The notes beneath the pieces are model-generated. The model did not search any database. It was not told the origin of the DNA and worked only from the letters and a program-made list of their open reading frames with translations. From Lepeophtheirus salmonis (lineage: Eukaryota; Arthropoda; Copepoda; Siphonostomatoida; Caligidae), in assembly GCF_016086655.4 (NCBI RefSeq), contig NC_052138.2, positions 32,561,403 through 32,625,402 on the forward strand: 64,000 nt of DNA. Direction: 5' to 3'. The position numbers were made by a program, and so were the translations under genes. Shown in pieces: positions 46,800 to 59,239 of the stretch (position 1 is the first letter of the stretch; every line of letters begins with the position of its first letter).

Positions 46800-48490
46800 A
46801 TAACAAAGTCACCGGCACACGTAAGCATTGATTTGATCATTAGGACCTGTATCAGTTCTATTTTATATACAATGCTCCAGCAAGTATTTGTCGTATTGTA
46901 AGCTCGCTCAGAATATATGAAGTTTGAGACTCATTGATTTAGAGGTAAAAACAAAGCAATAAAAAATTAGGAAAGTATGTGGGCAATGCGGGAAGTAGGG
47001 CAAACAATCAAATTAAACAAATGAGCCCAATGGACCTAGTGGTATTTAAAGTAGTTAAAAATAATAACATATAATAATACATTTTAGTTTGTGGGTGTCA
47101 AAGAATCCAGAGAAATTATTCACATTAGGATTTGAAGGGATAAGTGTGTTTTGTGGGATATGAAAGGAAATTAAGTATTTAATATTCTTACATAAAATAT
47201 TTAATTATTAAATACAAGCATAAATACATTTATATTGTATCAGTATTTATGTATTTGTTTTCTTATAATAGTTAGCTGTTATTGAATATATTTCGGGATC
47301 TTGGATGTTATTTTTTCTTCTGATGTAAAAAATAATAGGTAGCTTTCTATATACAATATGTATATCGTTTTATATGATTAGGGATTTAGAGAAAAGCCTT
47401 CTTACTTTTTTGTGTATCTTTTGAACATAGTAACTCTATTTAAATCATTAAAAACTTGATCATCACGTATGTAAAATGTATTAAAAAATATTTTTAGGAC
47501 AATATCTAGTATTATGTTACTTCTTATATATTCGGACCGAGTTTAGTATTAGGACCCTTCCTTAGTGAATAAAAATCCTCTTAAACAACATATATATTTC
47601 AAGATGATTTTAAATCAAAAGAAATTTACAATTAAACATTACTCACTATTAATTAAATAAGCTATACACTTACTTATAATAAAATATATAATTATGTGAA
47701 CAAAGCCTCCACATGGAGTCTCTTTTAAAAACAGACTTCAACTCCCTTCAAGATTTTTTCTAGATCAATTAATCGAAGGCTCCCAGTTAAAAGTATACAA
47801 TTACTCATTTAGGAGTAAGGTTGTGTCCTTATCGGTCTAGCAGTTCCGATTCTTGATCCACTAGAACCAGCATATCGAACCGAGACTGCTATATGTCGAT
47901 TATGGGTCTCGGTTCTAGTGCTTTTGTTCCTGTATAGAATATATAAGTATATTATAAAAAATAAATTAGCTTTAATCAATAAGTCAATTTTCTGAGTTTT
48001 TCTTGTGCGATTCCAGCGTTTTCCAATTATTTTTTTACGTCGCCAGGGTAATTACAGTTGTATCTGAGTTCCAAATAACTAAGAGCTTGTAAGGGATCTA
48101 AAAAAGTTATTTTAGGCATCAGACAGTGTAAATAAAAGAGGGAAGGACGGGGTAGATTATTAATCCAGGTCCGTTACTAAGGTTCTTGGGGCTCTATGAT
48201 ATAATAACTAAAATAGTTCTAAGTCAAGTTTTCCCAAAAATTTTACTATGCTAAGTACATTTTTAGCTGAGGCTCCCTGTATACGAAACATGTGTACTAT
48301 GAAATCCTCAATTATCCACCTTCCCGTGTCCCTCCCCCTAGCCTCTCCTCACGGTCCCCACTTTTTGAAATCCCATTGTCTTAAGCAACCTTAGTTTTCT
48401 AGGCCACTGCTGGAACTTGGGATACTACACACACTGTGTATAAGGTAGCTGCACACCTTTTTGTATTTAATATAATCTCCTGGGCCTTAA
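46800..48490. other. Anonymous AT-rich DNA with a GTGTTG-family scrap
   Basis: 47815-47935 contains AGGTTGTGTCCTTATCGGTC and related TCGGTTC words akin to the MITE-like repeats. No gene was recognised. Confidence 0.35.
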
Positions 48491-48494
48491 TTTT

Positions 48495-48665
48495 CTAACG
48501 ACGCCCTCCTTTTATGTGCTTGTGATACAGTGTGTCATTTTGGTGAAACAGCACTTTCTTCTTCAAATGGTGCCTTTTCTCCGTGATTTTGTTGTTTAAT
48601 ATCTCTAATAACGCTTCATACATAATATTCACTGCTAATAGTATGTTGTTGTTTTTTTCAGCATT
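48495..48665 (-). pseudogene. Mos1-type mariner fragment
   Basis: The minus frame reads YEALLEILNNKITEKRHHLK and then KKVLFHQNDTLYHKHIK. This matches the second catalytic block of classical mariners ('KKVLFHQDNAPCHKSI'), with Asp-Asn inverted to Asn-Asp. Flanking transposase is not recognisable. Confidence 0.6.
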
Positions 48666-50440
48666 ATTTATTTGGTTTATATATGATATACAACATACAT
48701 ATATAAATAAACCAGTGCAATTGCGTAAAAAGTACATAAATAAACATTATAGTGTATACTTAATGCTCCTCGGTAGAATTTAAACTATCATTCTAAATAT
48801 CAATCTTTAAAAAAAATAAAGAAGTAAACATGCAAATTAACAATTATGATAAATATTTGTTAAAATTTCTTAAAACACTTTTTACAATACTTCGATGATT
48901 CCGTGAAGTTGATGGAAGGTACTGGATTTCTTCCCCTGCAAATTTATATGACTCAGACCCTGATTTAGGAATTTTCATTGTGAGAAAGACATAGCGGGCT
49001 CCTTTCTTAAGAAAATCTATGAATATTATACCATACACATCCCAAACTCATTTGTTATGCCTTTGGGCGCTTTGTACGGGTTTCAAAATTTTGCTGTCCA
49101 CTTAGATGATGATAGTTTTGATTCGGGAGTGAAGTGATGGATCCATCTATGAATGTCAAGACTGGTCTTAAGACTGGACTGAACCGAATAAGTAGGAACC
49201 AACATAACACTAAATATAATCCTAAAAATAACTTTTAAAGAATCCGTCATATATTATTAGGTTACAAAAAATCAAAAATAATGGAATCAAGGACTAAAAA
49301 TAAGGTAGTACTATGTATGTAAATTGAGTGCAAAATTTTGTTGACACTAAAAGTGTTTTTAACTGTTGGATGAGCACCGAGTAATTGCACTTTTTCTAGT
49401 CCCAAACATGAATTTTATCTTTATACATGGTGGATGACAAATGTTATAGCCAACACTATCTGTTAACGTTTATTTTACTATTTATATTCCAATTGAACCT
49501 TTCATTAAGTTAAAGAGGTTATAATTCAAATTTTAAATTAATACACCTTTTATTTTATTTAACATAAATATATCAAATACAGTGGGTAATAACAATATTG
49601 AATTATAGTTTAAAAAATATAACATAAGAACACACTTCCTTATAGTATGACATCACATAGCGGATATACTGTTATTAAGTAATGACACTTGATAGATAAA
49701 GTCTAATATTTACAAAATCCTACCCGTAGTTTACCAAAGATCTATAGATGTTTCTGGTAATTTAAACAAAAAAAATACAAATTTTAAAAAGTCAATTTCG
49801 AATGTATTAGAGCTATTTAAAATCAGTTTTTTTTTCACAAATTTGTAGATAACAAAACAATTTATTTGTAGACATTGACATATGTATTTTCTGTGTCACG
49901 TAGACAACCTACTATATTTTGTTACTAAAATTATATTTTTTCCAGTCCTATAATGTCTATGTTAGCTGAAATAATTTTATATTATTTTGTTATTTGATAG
50001 AGAAAAGCCTAAAGTATACCGTATAATACTTTCATTTTACTGGATATATCTGAGAATTGGCAAAAATTAACTTTAAAAAAAACACCAACTTTAAATAGTC
50101 AATTTTGTGCTAATGCTATTAAAACGAATAATACTTTTCATAGAGTTGTAGCTCGGTTCATGAAAAATAGTTTGCTGAAAAAAACTACAACAACAAGAAA
50201 AATAATAAAATAATTCTGAATAGATATACAGAAGACTAGATACCATATGTTGTTTTTAACCAAATTTTTCTTAAGAGTCGTGGTTGAGAGTGGATAAAAA
50301 AGCTAGTCATCGCCCACGTAGATGATGTTTTTATTGTTAAGGAAGCTAAATACTAAATCTAATCAGCAACTCATATTTTATACAAGAGCTATGGTATGTT
50401 GCTCTGTTTTTTAAAAGTGTTTTATTATGTTTGACCATTA
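48666..50440. other. Anonymous DNA; MITE right end at 49210
   Basis: AAGACTGGTCTTAAGACTGG, then ACATAACAC|TA near 49165-49212, belongs to the 17364-17545 family. The minus frame 49038-48844 is unassigned. Confidence 0.35.
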
Positions 50441-50445
50441 GTGTT

Positions 50446-50490
50446 GCATCGGTCCTAGGACTGATTGTCTAATCCAGTCTCAGGTAATTT
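50446..50490 (+). repeat. GTGTTG-family left end (clean copy)
   Basis: TTA|GTGTTGCATCGGTCCTAGGA, then CTGATTG. This is the best left tip of the 20470-21000 family. It mirrors the right tip at 22870-22886. Confidence 0.5.
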
Positions 50491-50776
50491 TTTTTAGTAT
50501 TACCCCAAAATGAATAGGAGTAACATTAATTTATCCACAGCTAGTGGAATATTGTTTAACAAAAGGAAGTGAAAGTCCTTCTTTATGACATGGAAATAAC
50601 ACTCCAGAATTTTTTTTTGTAAATGACACATTTACAAACAGAAATAAACCAGTTATTCTTTTTATCCCTCCATGACACAAAGCAAAATGAGTTTACTTAA
50701 TACATTTCAAAATCCTACAAAATAAGAAAATTTCATTCCATCCACTACCATGGCTGATTTTTTATCTCTTTTGGCA

Positions 50777-52450
50777 TTAGAATTCCCGTTCCAGATCCAC
50801 CCGGTTTATGTATTTCGTTTTGATATTTATAAGGTTAGAAAAACCTTGTTCGTAAAAGTAAATTATTGTGGAGGGTAGCAACATATTAGTTTCTTCCAAA
50901 TGTGCAGTTCTATAAGTCTTTGTAGCTTTTAACATCCAAAGGCTTGAGAGTACATCCTTTGCCTTAAATTCCATGCTTAGTTGGAAAAATGTTCAATATG
51001 CTCTGCCAATCCTTCAAGTTCGCCAGGAAAATCAGCTAATTCATATTTGAAAGGATTTACAATCCAACTAACAGCATGTGAATCACACTCTGTAAAGTTA
51101 TCTCATAAACTTTCCCTTAATTTGGCAAGGTGCCTTGTGACTGTTTTGTTCATGTCAATAAGGTGTACAGTCTTCAAAAAACTCTGCCAGGTTTGGATAG
51201 ATAGTTATCTTATTGGCATTTAATTTTTGGTTCCAAAACAGAAGCTTTGATTCAAAAGCAAATTTTTTTCCTTGCTAAGATGAGATTGATTTTATTTCCC
51301 TGCCATGTTTTAGCCTATTATTATTCATAAAAGTATAATTTAAGTATGCAAGAAGAGATTGGTTGTATCAGCCAGAAACATCATTCCAAGTTTGGGTTGA
51401 GACCCCACTCTTTTCAGGATATTTCAATGTGAAAGCCACCTCACTTTGCTATTGAAAAAAGGTTTTATTATTCAGCCTCTCCATCTTCACATAAATTACG
51501 AAACATTCTCGTGTTTATTGAATGCCCTTTTAAAGTATTAACTATCTTAATTACATCATTCAACACAAATTCTTCTTCTGGTTCTAAATTATTCACAACT
51601 AATGCCTACCGATGTATCACACAATGGATGACATGAATATTTGGTCTATTGTTCTGACGTGATCAAGCATTGCAGGCGCTCCATCAACTGATACTACAAT
51701 ACAATCTTCTCACTTTAAATCAAACTCACCTTATTCAACACATCAAGAGTTCTCAAACCAAGAGGGGAACACAGTAACATTTCTTCTTCAATTTCCTCCG
51801 AATCCCTGTATCGAACACATGCCAGTGGCTATGAATGGCTACTAACATATATCGAGTTTCATCAAGGTGAATGGCAAACTCTGTACTCCTTTTTACTAAA
51901 AGAAATCAGTTGTTCTTTCATGTTTTCTGTGAAGATGAAAATTCTTACTTACATATTTTTTTCAGACACAGGCGCTGTATTTAGTTGTTTTTGATACTTT
52001 CTGCCCGTACATTATTTCTCCCATTTTCACAGCAGCAGGTTTGATTAAGTCTTCACCAATGATGTGGAATTTCCTTTTCGAGCAACCAAACATATCACTT
52101 CAAAACTAGCTTGTTTTAACGTTTCACCGTTGTAACTTTCCCATCTCTGTATATTGACTATTTGTCCCAGATTATCAAAGTATTGCCGTGGCTTGGAGGA
52201 CAGATGTGAGTGAACATTGTACTAGTGCTTTTTCAGTTGACTCTTTGTAAAAGACTTGAGAGTCAGAACTTTCACACACAAGACACAACGAGGGTTTTTT
52301 TGTCCTTTTTTCTCTATTTATGTGAAGCAATAATTAAGGAACTCAGCATAATATATCCTTTTTTTGCTGATGCTCAAAGCATTAGTAAGCACCACTCAAA
52401 ATTCTTGAAGGAAGTGCGTTCATTGTTTTGAATCACGAGCAAGATCGGAA
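50777..52450 (-). pseudogene. BED-type hAT transposase pseudogene (ZBED5-like)
   Basis: Minus strand, high to low: a decayed BED-finger region (PRCVLCVKVLTLKSFTKSQL), EEEMLLCSPLGLRTLDVLNK, SVDGAPAMLDH, HVIHCVIHR, EPEEEFVLNDVIKIVNTLKG with HSINTRMFRNLCED. Last comes the C-terminal dimerisation block ATKTYRTAHLEETNMLLPST, ending FYEQGFSNLINIKTKYINRV. These are the landmarks, in order, of the ZBED5/SCAND3-like hAT group, whose ORF is normally about 600 codons. Many stops and shifts make it non-functional. GC-rich GAGCGCGCTC clusters lie just upstream (52450-52495 and 52975-53045). Confidence 0.75.
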
Positions 52451-53045
52451 GCGCGCTCGCCATTTTAGAAGAGCGAAAAGATCGCTCGAATTTTTGCTCA
52501 TGTATATAAATTTGTATTGTACTACTTTTTCCGTTTTCTGCTTCTTATGAGACAATATCGAAAAATTTGAAAGTTGAAGAATAATTTTAAAGATTACAAG
52601 AAAAGAGAGGTAAAGTTATGTCTCAAGAAAAACTAGAATATTTTATAGAGTACTGTATTCTGTAATTCATGAAAATTTCATTCAATTCTCTAGATGTTTA
52701 AGAAAGTTGTGTTGTTTCATTGAAATATCATATTTTATTATATCACAGATTTTGGTGTAGGTTATAACATTAACATTTAACAGATTTAGCACTGAAAAAA
52801 TGGCGTGAAATTCCGATAATAAATTGGTCATAATTTCCTTAATATTGAATATATGTAGAAACATTCTTTTTTGCCATTATCTATTATATAAAACAGGTTT
52901 AAAAGGGAAAAAATTGAATTGGATTGAAAGAGTTGTCACGTTCAAATACGAACGAAAAAATGAGGGGCACTCATTGCTTCACAAAACGAGCGGGAGCGCG
53001 CTCACAAAATTAGTAATTGAGCAGGAGCGGGTGCGCTCTCAGGAT
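52450..53045. repeat. Two GC-rich GAGCGCGCTC clusters flanking an AT-rich stretch
   Basis: 52451-52493 (GGAAGCGCGCTCGCC, GAGCGAAAAGATCGCTC) and 52978-53043 (GAGCGGGAGCGCGCTC, GGAGCGGGTGCGCTCTC) are the only such motifs in the window. They probably belong to the end of the neighbouring hAT element, or to a second insertion nested in it. Confidence 0.4.
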
Positions 53046-53339
53046 TTCTTGAGGGAACTAACGCTCTCCTGATGCCATTTCAAAATATCAACTGCTAAGG
53101 GAAGCACAGATATCGAAAGGGTAAAACATCATACGTGTAGCAATACATGACTGATACAACACTTGCGTAACATGACGTAATACATATACAATGCATATCA
53201 ATGTTATTCATTATTTATATGTGATGTATAGTTTAGTTTATTGTCTTAAATCCCATCCAAAATTTCTCCATTCTCCAAGTTATGGTAATTCTGGACTCTG
53301 CGTTGCAATTTCTTTTATCAACTTTCAATTTCGTTTCTC

Positions 53340-53710
53340 TCATTTAAGACATCCACTCCCATAACACCCAAATTTTCTAAATTACCCAACCACAGTTCTA
53401 ATCAGTCTGTCTCCCCCCCCCCTTTCACTCCTAGACTTCATAGCTATTCTTCAATCAAACCTAGGATTGAAGAATATAAAAAAAGAAAATAACAAATAAT
53501 AGCTAGAACGTAGCCACAGACCTACTTAAAACTTCATCTTTTTTATCTCTTGAAAAATATTATGTTGAAGAACTGGAAGGACATAGTTATACACTATGTC
53601 ATTTCAGCTGTTGCAGTAACCATAAAAGACGGATAAGTATCTGAAAAATGTTACTAGGATCAGATTGACAGGACTCCAGTCGTTTTAGACCGGTCTAACG
53701 CCAATAAAAA
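53340..53710 (+). mobile_element. MITE-like repeat (20470-21000 family), 3' part
   Basis: CCTAGACTTCATAGCTATTC, AACCTAGGATTGAAGAATAT, AATAGCTAGAACG, TATGTCATTTCAGCTGTTGC and TTTTAGACCGGTCTAACGCC follow the order seen at 20.6-21.0 and 22.57-22.89 kb. The right tip is decayed. Confidence 0.5.
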
Positions 53711-53993
53711 GTATTTAAAAACTCCTTAAGTTACACACTGTATTGGTCTAGCAATGGCATTGTGTATTATACGCCAGTATAAATACTTCCGTCCTAAAGA
53801 ACGTTCATATTTTATAATCTTATTTGTTATGTCAAAGAAATGCAAGCCCAAATAAATATACTCAAGCGAAAGATAAAGCCTCTTGAGGAGTAGTGTCACT
53901 GTGCTTGAAATCCAGAATAAAATATACGTGATCAGAAATTAATCTTTATTGAAGGATTAATAAAATCTTTGTATTTTATTTTCCACTCTTTAG

Positions 53994-54033
53994 TTTGAAT
54001 AATGAAATTGATTTCTGAAGAAATAATACTCAA
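53994..54033 (+). promoter_or_regulatory. Probable 5'UTR exon start and overlapping upstream ORF of the SLC35G-like gene
   Basis: A polypyrimidine acceptor ends at 53993. In the 40 bases before the main start there is another ATG at 54002 in a different frame. It opens an ORF that overlaps the transporter start and runs past 54100. If 53994 is the true exon start, this upstream ATG would tend to lower translation of the transporter. The splice site is predicted only by eye. Confidence 0.4.
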
Positions 54034-55152
54034 ATGGATTTTACGGCCAAGCTTAAGCATGTTCCTTTCATCGGATATTTACTGGTTTTATTTAATTCTA
54101 CTCTTGGAATGATTGTATCATTTATCGTGAAAATACTTGATGCAGTAGATCCCTTCATCATAGCTTTAATCAGGAGCTCAGTCATATTTTTATTGGCATC
54201 AACGAGGTGTCTCATGAAACGACTCAATCCATTTCCATCCAAATATATTACATTACAATTGTTTTTCCGTGGATTTCTAGGATCATTCGGATTACTCGGA
54301 AAATTCTATGCCCTCAGACACATGGCTCTTGGTGACTCTACAATTATTTTTACTTCAATTCCACTTTTTGAAACTTTTTTTGCAAGGATATTTCTCAAAG
54401 AGCCCTGTGGTCCGTTTGAAATTTTGCTCCTTACTGTTTGTTTACTAGGAATTATACTAGTTATTCGTCCAGATTCTATTTTTGGAGTTGAAGACGCTCT
54501 TGTTCTAAGTGAGCAAAGTGTACATTACAACTCACCACTTGGAATTGTGGCCGCACTTGTTAGTGTCTTTGGACAATCTACATCTGGAGTTTTGAATCGA
54601 TCATTAAAAGATGTTCCTGTTAATATAATTACATGGTGGAGTGGAATTTGTATCGGCATTTCAGCTGCCATTGCATGTGTGATTTTTGATGTAGACTGGG
54701 TTTCTTCCTTTACACCAAATCTTGGATGGTCTATTTTTATCGGAATGATGAGTTACGTTGCAGTCTGTACAAACTCTCTCATTTATAGATTTGAAGAAGC
54801 GGGTATAGCATCTCTTCTGCTAAAGGTCACAGATGTACTCTTAGGATATGGAGTACAAGTAATATATTTTGGAGATCTTCCTTCAATAACAACCAGTTTA
54901 GGAGTTATGATCATTGTAGTCTCCGTTATTTTTTCGGGATTTCGGAAAATTGTTTCCAAGAAAATGTTGTTCAACTTTAAAGTACGAAGATTCCTTTTTT
55001 GTATTATTGAAACGTCAGAAGAAGTGAAGAAACAGTCTCAAATCGAAGAAGGACAAAAAAGACGAAACGACCTCAAGCTGAATAAATCACCTATTTGTTA
55101 TCATGTTTTTTTTTTTGGACTTCACATAATGCCTTTACCATGTTTTTTATAG
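54034..55152 (+). CDS. SLC35G1-like EamA/DMT-family membrane transporter
   Basis: A 372-residue, apparently intact multi-pass protein of the drug/metabolite transporter superfamily, closest by eye to SLC35G (solute carrier 35 G, TMEM20-like). Two EamA repeats are visible, about residues 11-147 and 168-303, each with about five hydrophobic segments. The first repeat ends with the typical DSTIIFTSIPLF...LKEP block and an ILVIRPDSIFG stretch. The second carries FEEAGIASLLLKVTDVLLGY and ends IIVVSVIFSGFRK. After the last helix comes a charged 40-residue tail and a hydrophobic end (about 346-372) that may not be conserved. An in-frame TGA 15 bases upstream of the ATG (54016-54018) fixes the start. 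An acceptor (TTTTCCACTCTTTAG) ending at 53993 suggests a 5'UTR intron. An AATAAA lies at 55442. The substrate is unknown. Confidence 0.87.
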   Translation: MDFTAKLKHVPFIGYLLVLFNSTLGMIVSFIVKILDAVDPFIIALIRSSVIFLLASTRCLMKRLNPFPSKYITLQLFFRGFLGSFGLLGKFYALRHMALGDSTIIFTSIPLFETFFARIFLKEPCGPFEILLLTVCLLGIILVIRPDSIFGVEDALVLSEQSVHYNSPLGIVAALVSVFGQSTSGVLNRSLKDVPVNIITWWSGICIGISAAIACVIFDVDWVSSFTPNLGWSIFIGMMSYVAVCTNSLIYRFEEAGIASLLLKVTDVLLGYGVQVIYFGDLPSITTSLGVMIIVVSVIFSGFRKIVSKKMLFNFKVRRFLFCIIETSEEVKKQSQIEEGQKRRNDLKLNKSPICYHVFFFGLHIMPLPCFL

Positions 55153-57120
55153 TATTTATTTTGAGTGTTGAAATGGGCAAGACAGTGAGTGAGTTCACTT
55201 AATCTTGTTCTAAAGAAAATTATTTAGTATAAACAATACATTCTTCAAATTGAAATATAATACTACAACGTCGTAGAATTTAGACAGTATGTGTTAGATA
55301 ACAAACAGTTTTGCATTTTAATTATACGCTCGAGTATGCCTGAAACAAGCCAAAGATTAATATTTAACACAACAACTTGAAAGTTTGTTATTTAGAAAGG
55401 ATTTAAGTAAAATCTGAGGAAATTATTACTTGTTCGAGTGAAATAAAATCCTACATTAACAAAGTATAAAAATAATTAATGTGTGTCTCTGATGTTCGTC
55501 CTGCTGGGAAAAACAATGATAAAAACTTGAAAAATATCGATACACACAGACTTTAGACAAAAAATAAAAGTTGTTCAGAATTTGGAGTTAAGTACTTAAG
55601 GCTATTGATTTATTCTGATCAGACCAGATTCCTCGGCTCTGAAGGGTTAGTTTAAAAAGTTATAAAAGTTTGTTTTTTCAATAATAAGTTGATTTTGTTC
55701 ATAAAGCTAGATCGATTCACCGTGTTTCAATATTTTTAAAGTACGGGTCGTCGATTCAAAAATCCACCAAAAAAAATTAAAAATCCAAAATTATTCTACT
55801 AACGTAAAAAGGGAGAACGTATATAAAATACGAATTAAAAAAGGGAATTAGGTACATGTAGGAAGGAAAATGATGATTAGTGAGTTAGTCTTAGTATTAT
55901 CCTCATAATGGTTGAAGATTGAATATGCAGGTAGTGAGCAATGGTAACGATAAATATAATGGTCAAGCATTTGAAAAAATTCCTTTTTATTTAGTATTTT
56001 TAGATGGTCAATTATATGTTGCATTTTCAAGAGTGTCAAAAGGGGGCGGAAGTTTGATTATATTTAGATCAAATGGGTAGAAAACAACTAAAAAGGTTGT
56101 ATATAAAAAGGTTTTACAATAGAAATTTACCTATTATATATCTATAGTAGATCGTTTTAGCTTAGAATTTTAACATAAAGAAACTAAATATAAATAAAAT
56201 CTTCTAATTTTTCATTGGTTATCTTTAAGATAGCGTGTTCGCACGAGAAAGAATATAATATTTTGTATAAAAAAATATATATATAATGTGTTTCTTTTTG
56301 TAATGAATACTTATTATATAAAACTTACTTTTTCAAGTATAGACAAAAATCCCATCATTACTATTTATCACGTATTTTTTTAATATAATGAATTGATTCC
56401 TAATTTAAATCAAAAAAAATTATCCAAACATGTAGATAGAACAATCAATTAATGCAATTGCATTCGTCAATTTGATAAAATCTCCTTCCGGAATTATTTT
56501 ATAATTTGTAGGTATTTAAAAATAAAAAGTATTCATTTCGATATAATACCTACATAGCAAGTGTTTAATTGATTATACAATAGGTATGTATTGATACATT
56601 GATATCAATAATCATTATCAAGATTTCCTTAATTAGATGCTTTTGACTCCTAACTACAACGAAGGCATGAATAATTTATATTTGGATAGAAACAATGATT
56701 AAATTACTATAATATTTGTAAGTAATAGACACGTCTCTTTATAATATGCACGTTGTTCCCTTTGATGTACCCCACAAATTTCCTTAATATGAAACAGAAA
56801 AGAGGCCTCAAATCAGTTGGTAGTTAGTTCCCATTCTTCTCACCTATGAAATTATTATTTGATAGTTGTTAGGAATTGTTCACACTTACAAATTAGAAGT
56901 CATTCAAATTCAACCAATCAACGTTCAGAACATTGATAAAGAGAAAGGAAACAGAAAAATCAACAACTGACAACAAAATACAATGTAAACACTGTGTATG
57001 TAGTCAAAGGTGTGCAACTACCTACGGGTTCGAAAGCAAAACGTGGACTGAATAACTGATTTTAGAGAAAATGTCAATAATTTTATTTTTTGATATTTTT
57101 TTTTACCAAAACTATATATA
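55153..57120. other. 3' flank of the transporter, repeat patches, no gene
   Basis: An AATAAA at 55442 may end the SLC35G-like transcript. 55735-55930 is the inverted partner of 35905-36070. 56905-56985 is the Tc1-associated repeat. 57112-57128 is a TA microsatellite. Confidence 0.45.
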
Positions 57121-57129
57121 TATATTTAT

Positions 57130-58126
57130 TTCCGGTTTAGTCTAACTCTCCAAGGTGACCCACACAGCTAAATCCAACGAAGATGATGGCCACATGTCCT
57201 TGGACCAAAAATCAGCCATGTTGTCGATGCAAAACTTCTGGAATTTGGCCGATGTGTGTGAGGGTGCACTATCTTGGGTCACACATAGTTGTCCTCTGGG
57301 TAGATGGCCTTGAGCCATGGCAGTATGGTGAACCTAAGCATCTTGTAGTAGGCCTCACGACCGATTTTCTCCCCAGCCTTAAAAAAGAAGGGAGGCATCT
57401 TCTTCCTTTCGGACGCCACAATCTCCAGGACCATTGTTTGGGCCGGATGTTTTGTATAGAACACCCCCCTTGACCTCTTCTGGTAATCCCCCAAGCCAAC
57501 GGTCGTTCCGACGGTTGTAGACCTGGTCCACGGTGAAAATCTTCTCGTTAGAGAATTTTTTAATGTGGATCCATTTGCCTTGATACACACACGAACTTTC
57601 TTGTACCTCTGTAGTCTCCTTTCCTTCAGAGTATCCGTCAACAGGAGGTGTGGGGTCCTTGTGTAAGAGGAAAATCCCAAGTCCTCCTTCACAGCCCTCC
57701 TAATGGTTCCCTCGTCCACGTCTAACTCGTTAGAGAGGCGATTCATGGATTTTGTGGGGTCCTCCTTGATCTTCTTCTTCAGGTACCCCAGTAACTCAGA
57801 GTTCCTTTCCAAGTTGTGTCCCCCACTTCCTTCTTTCCTTCAGAGGACTTTTTGATCTTGGCCACCTTGAAAATGAGGCTCCTAGAGCACTTCACAATGT
57901 CCATAATCTCTGACACGTCAATTTTGGCATCCAGAAGGTCTGAGATCCTCTGCCTTTTTGCTTCTTGCTCACTTATGAAAAAAGATTTGAGAAATGTTTA
58001 TTATTGCTTACTTATGCAAAAAGAACAGGAAATTTTGAATATGCAGAAAAAAATTACAAAACCTCTCTATTTTAATTACTTAATTTGCATTTATTAACAG
58101 TCCACTTTTTCCTTCCGAACCCTGTA
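57130..58126 (-). pseudogene. Mariner-like transposase (family C), nearly full length, broken
   Basis: The best family C copy. The left end (minus sense) carries ACCCTGTA with TA at 58125-58126. Then follow EQEAKRQRISDLLDAKIDVS, EIMDIVKCSRSL (helix-turn-helix), and after a shift ELLGYLKKKIKEDPTKSMNR and KEDLGFSSYTRTPH. The first Asp block FTVDQVYNRRNDRW is in a second frame. Then come KKMPPFFFKAGEKIGREAYY, ILPWLKAIYPEDNYV, and after a shift TQDSAPSHTSAKFQKFCIDN (second Asp). It ends decayed near WPSSSLDLAVW (third Asp block, proline and some residues lost). At least three frameshifts are present. The right TIR was not found. Confidence 0.82.
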
Positions 58127-58689
58127 TATTTTTAGGATTATGCAGGCATACTACAGGTAACAAGAGTGATCATGGCCACCCCACTTTTTGAGAATTTACA
58201 ATTAGTATTTTGCCGCTCTATTTTTTTTTGACTTATTCAAATTTCAGTTATTCCCTCCCACTTTAAAAATGGCTGCGGAGCGTATTACAGACTATTGATT
58301 ATTTACACATACACAAACAGCTGTTTAAATGGGAGTATATGTTTTGTTTCATGGCTTTGTTGTCAATATTTATAGTTTATATTCCCTGGATAGTGAGATT
58401 GTAGATACCCACTGTTGTATAGGGGCCATTGACAAAGTATGTTGACCATTTTTGGCACCCTCCCATGTTTGCATTTGGTACCCGTTTCTTTAACCTCTCC
58501 TTTCCTACTTTGTAATAGCCCAATAGATGACTAAACATCATCCTTCATACATAAAGACTGTGAATATTACAAAACCTCTCAATTCCATAAAAAAGGAAAA
58601 AAAAAAATTAACTAGAAGATCAAAAAAGAAGTGAAAGGAACCAAAAATGATCATTTTTTTGGCCTTTGTTTAAATACGATATTTAGCTA

Positions 58690-59235
58690 TATTTTTTATT
58701 CAATAGACCTCCTGTATAACCAATAATAGCCTCGACACGTTAGCAAGCAGACTGACAGCTCTTGACGATGAAGGGCATGTCTACGGCGTACCCTGCTTCC
58801 ATGATGGCCATTATGGCAGCTCGAATCAAATCCAATGTGGATGAGAGGTGCGGCAATAATTGCCTTTTCAATCTTTTAGACAGTCCAAGTGGAAATGCCA
58901 AAGTTCTTTTTGTTTTAAATTTTCCTTTAATTGATTAGATGGAGTTGACCAGATTAAGTATAAGTAAACATTATCATATTACAGTTACTCCCTCTAACGT
59001 AAGAATCTTTTATAAAATCAATATACATAATAATGTATATTTCTTTCTATAGGAATCACCTGAGCCCAAACATACGCACATTAAGTTCAAGAGAATAACT
59101 TCTTCTAAGCGCGTTGTTGGTAAACTATAGAGATTCCACAAAGTTCTTGGCAGCTTTCTCGTCACTGACACCAGTCCAAAGGAGATCACAAACGCGTTTC
59201 CTCTTTGTTGTTGCTCCAGAAACATTGGATGATAA
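58690..59235 (-). pseudogene. Mariner-like remnant: helix-turn-helix start and C-terminal end only
   Basis: The minus strand 59235-59125 reads TTKRKRVCDLLWTGVSDEKA then AKNFVESL, a mariner N-terminal helix-turn-helix. 58925-58700 reads KNFGISTWTV, ALIAAPL-like linker and, in a shifted frame, VKSCQSACRRVEAIIGYTGG. This resembles the C-terminal 'AC..F..RVEA.I...GG'. Between them there is only spacer, so the catalytic domain is lost. Confidence 0.45.
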
Positions 59236-59239
59236 CAAA

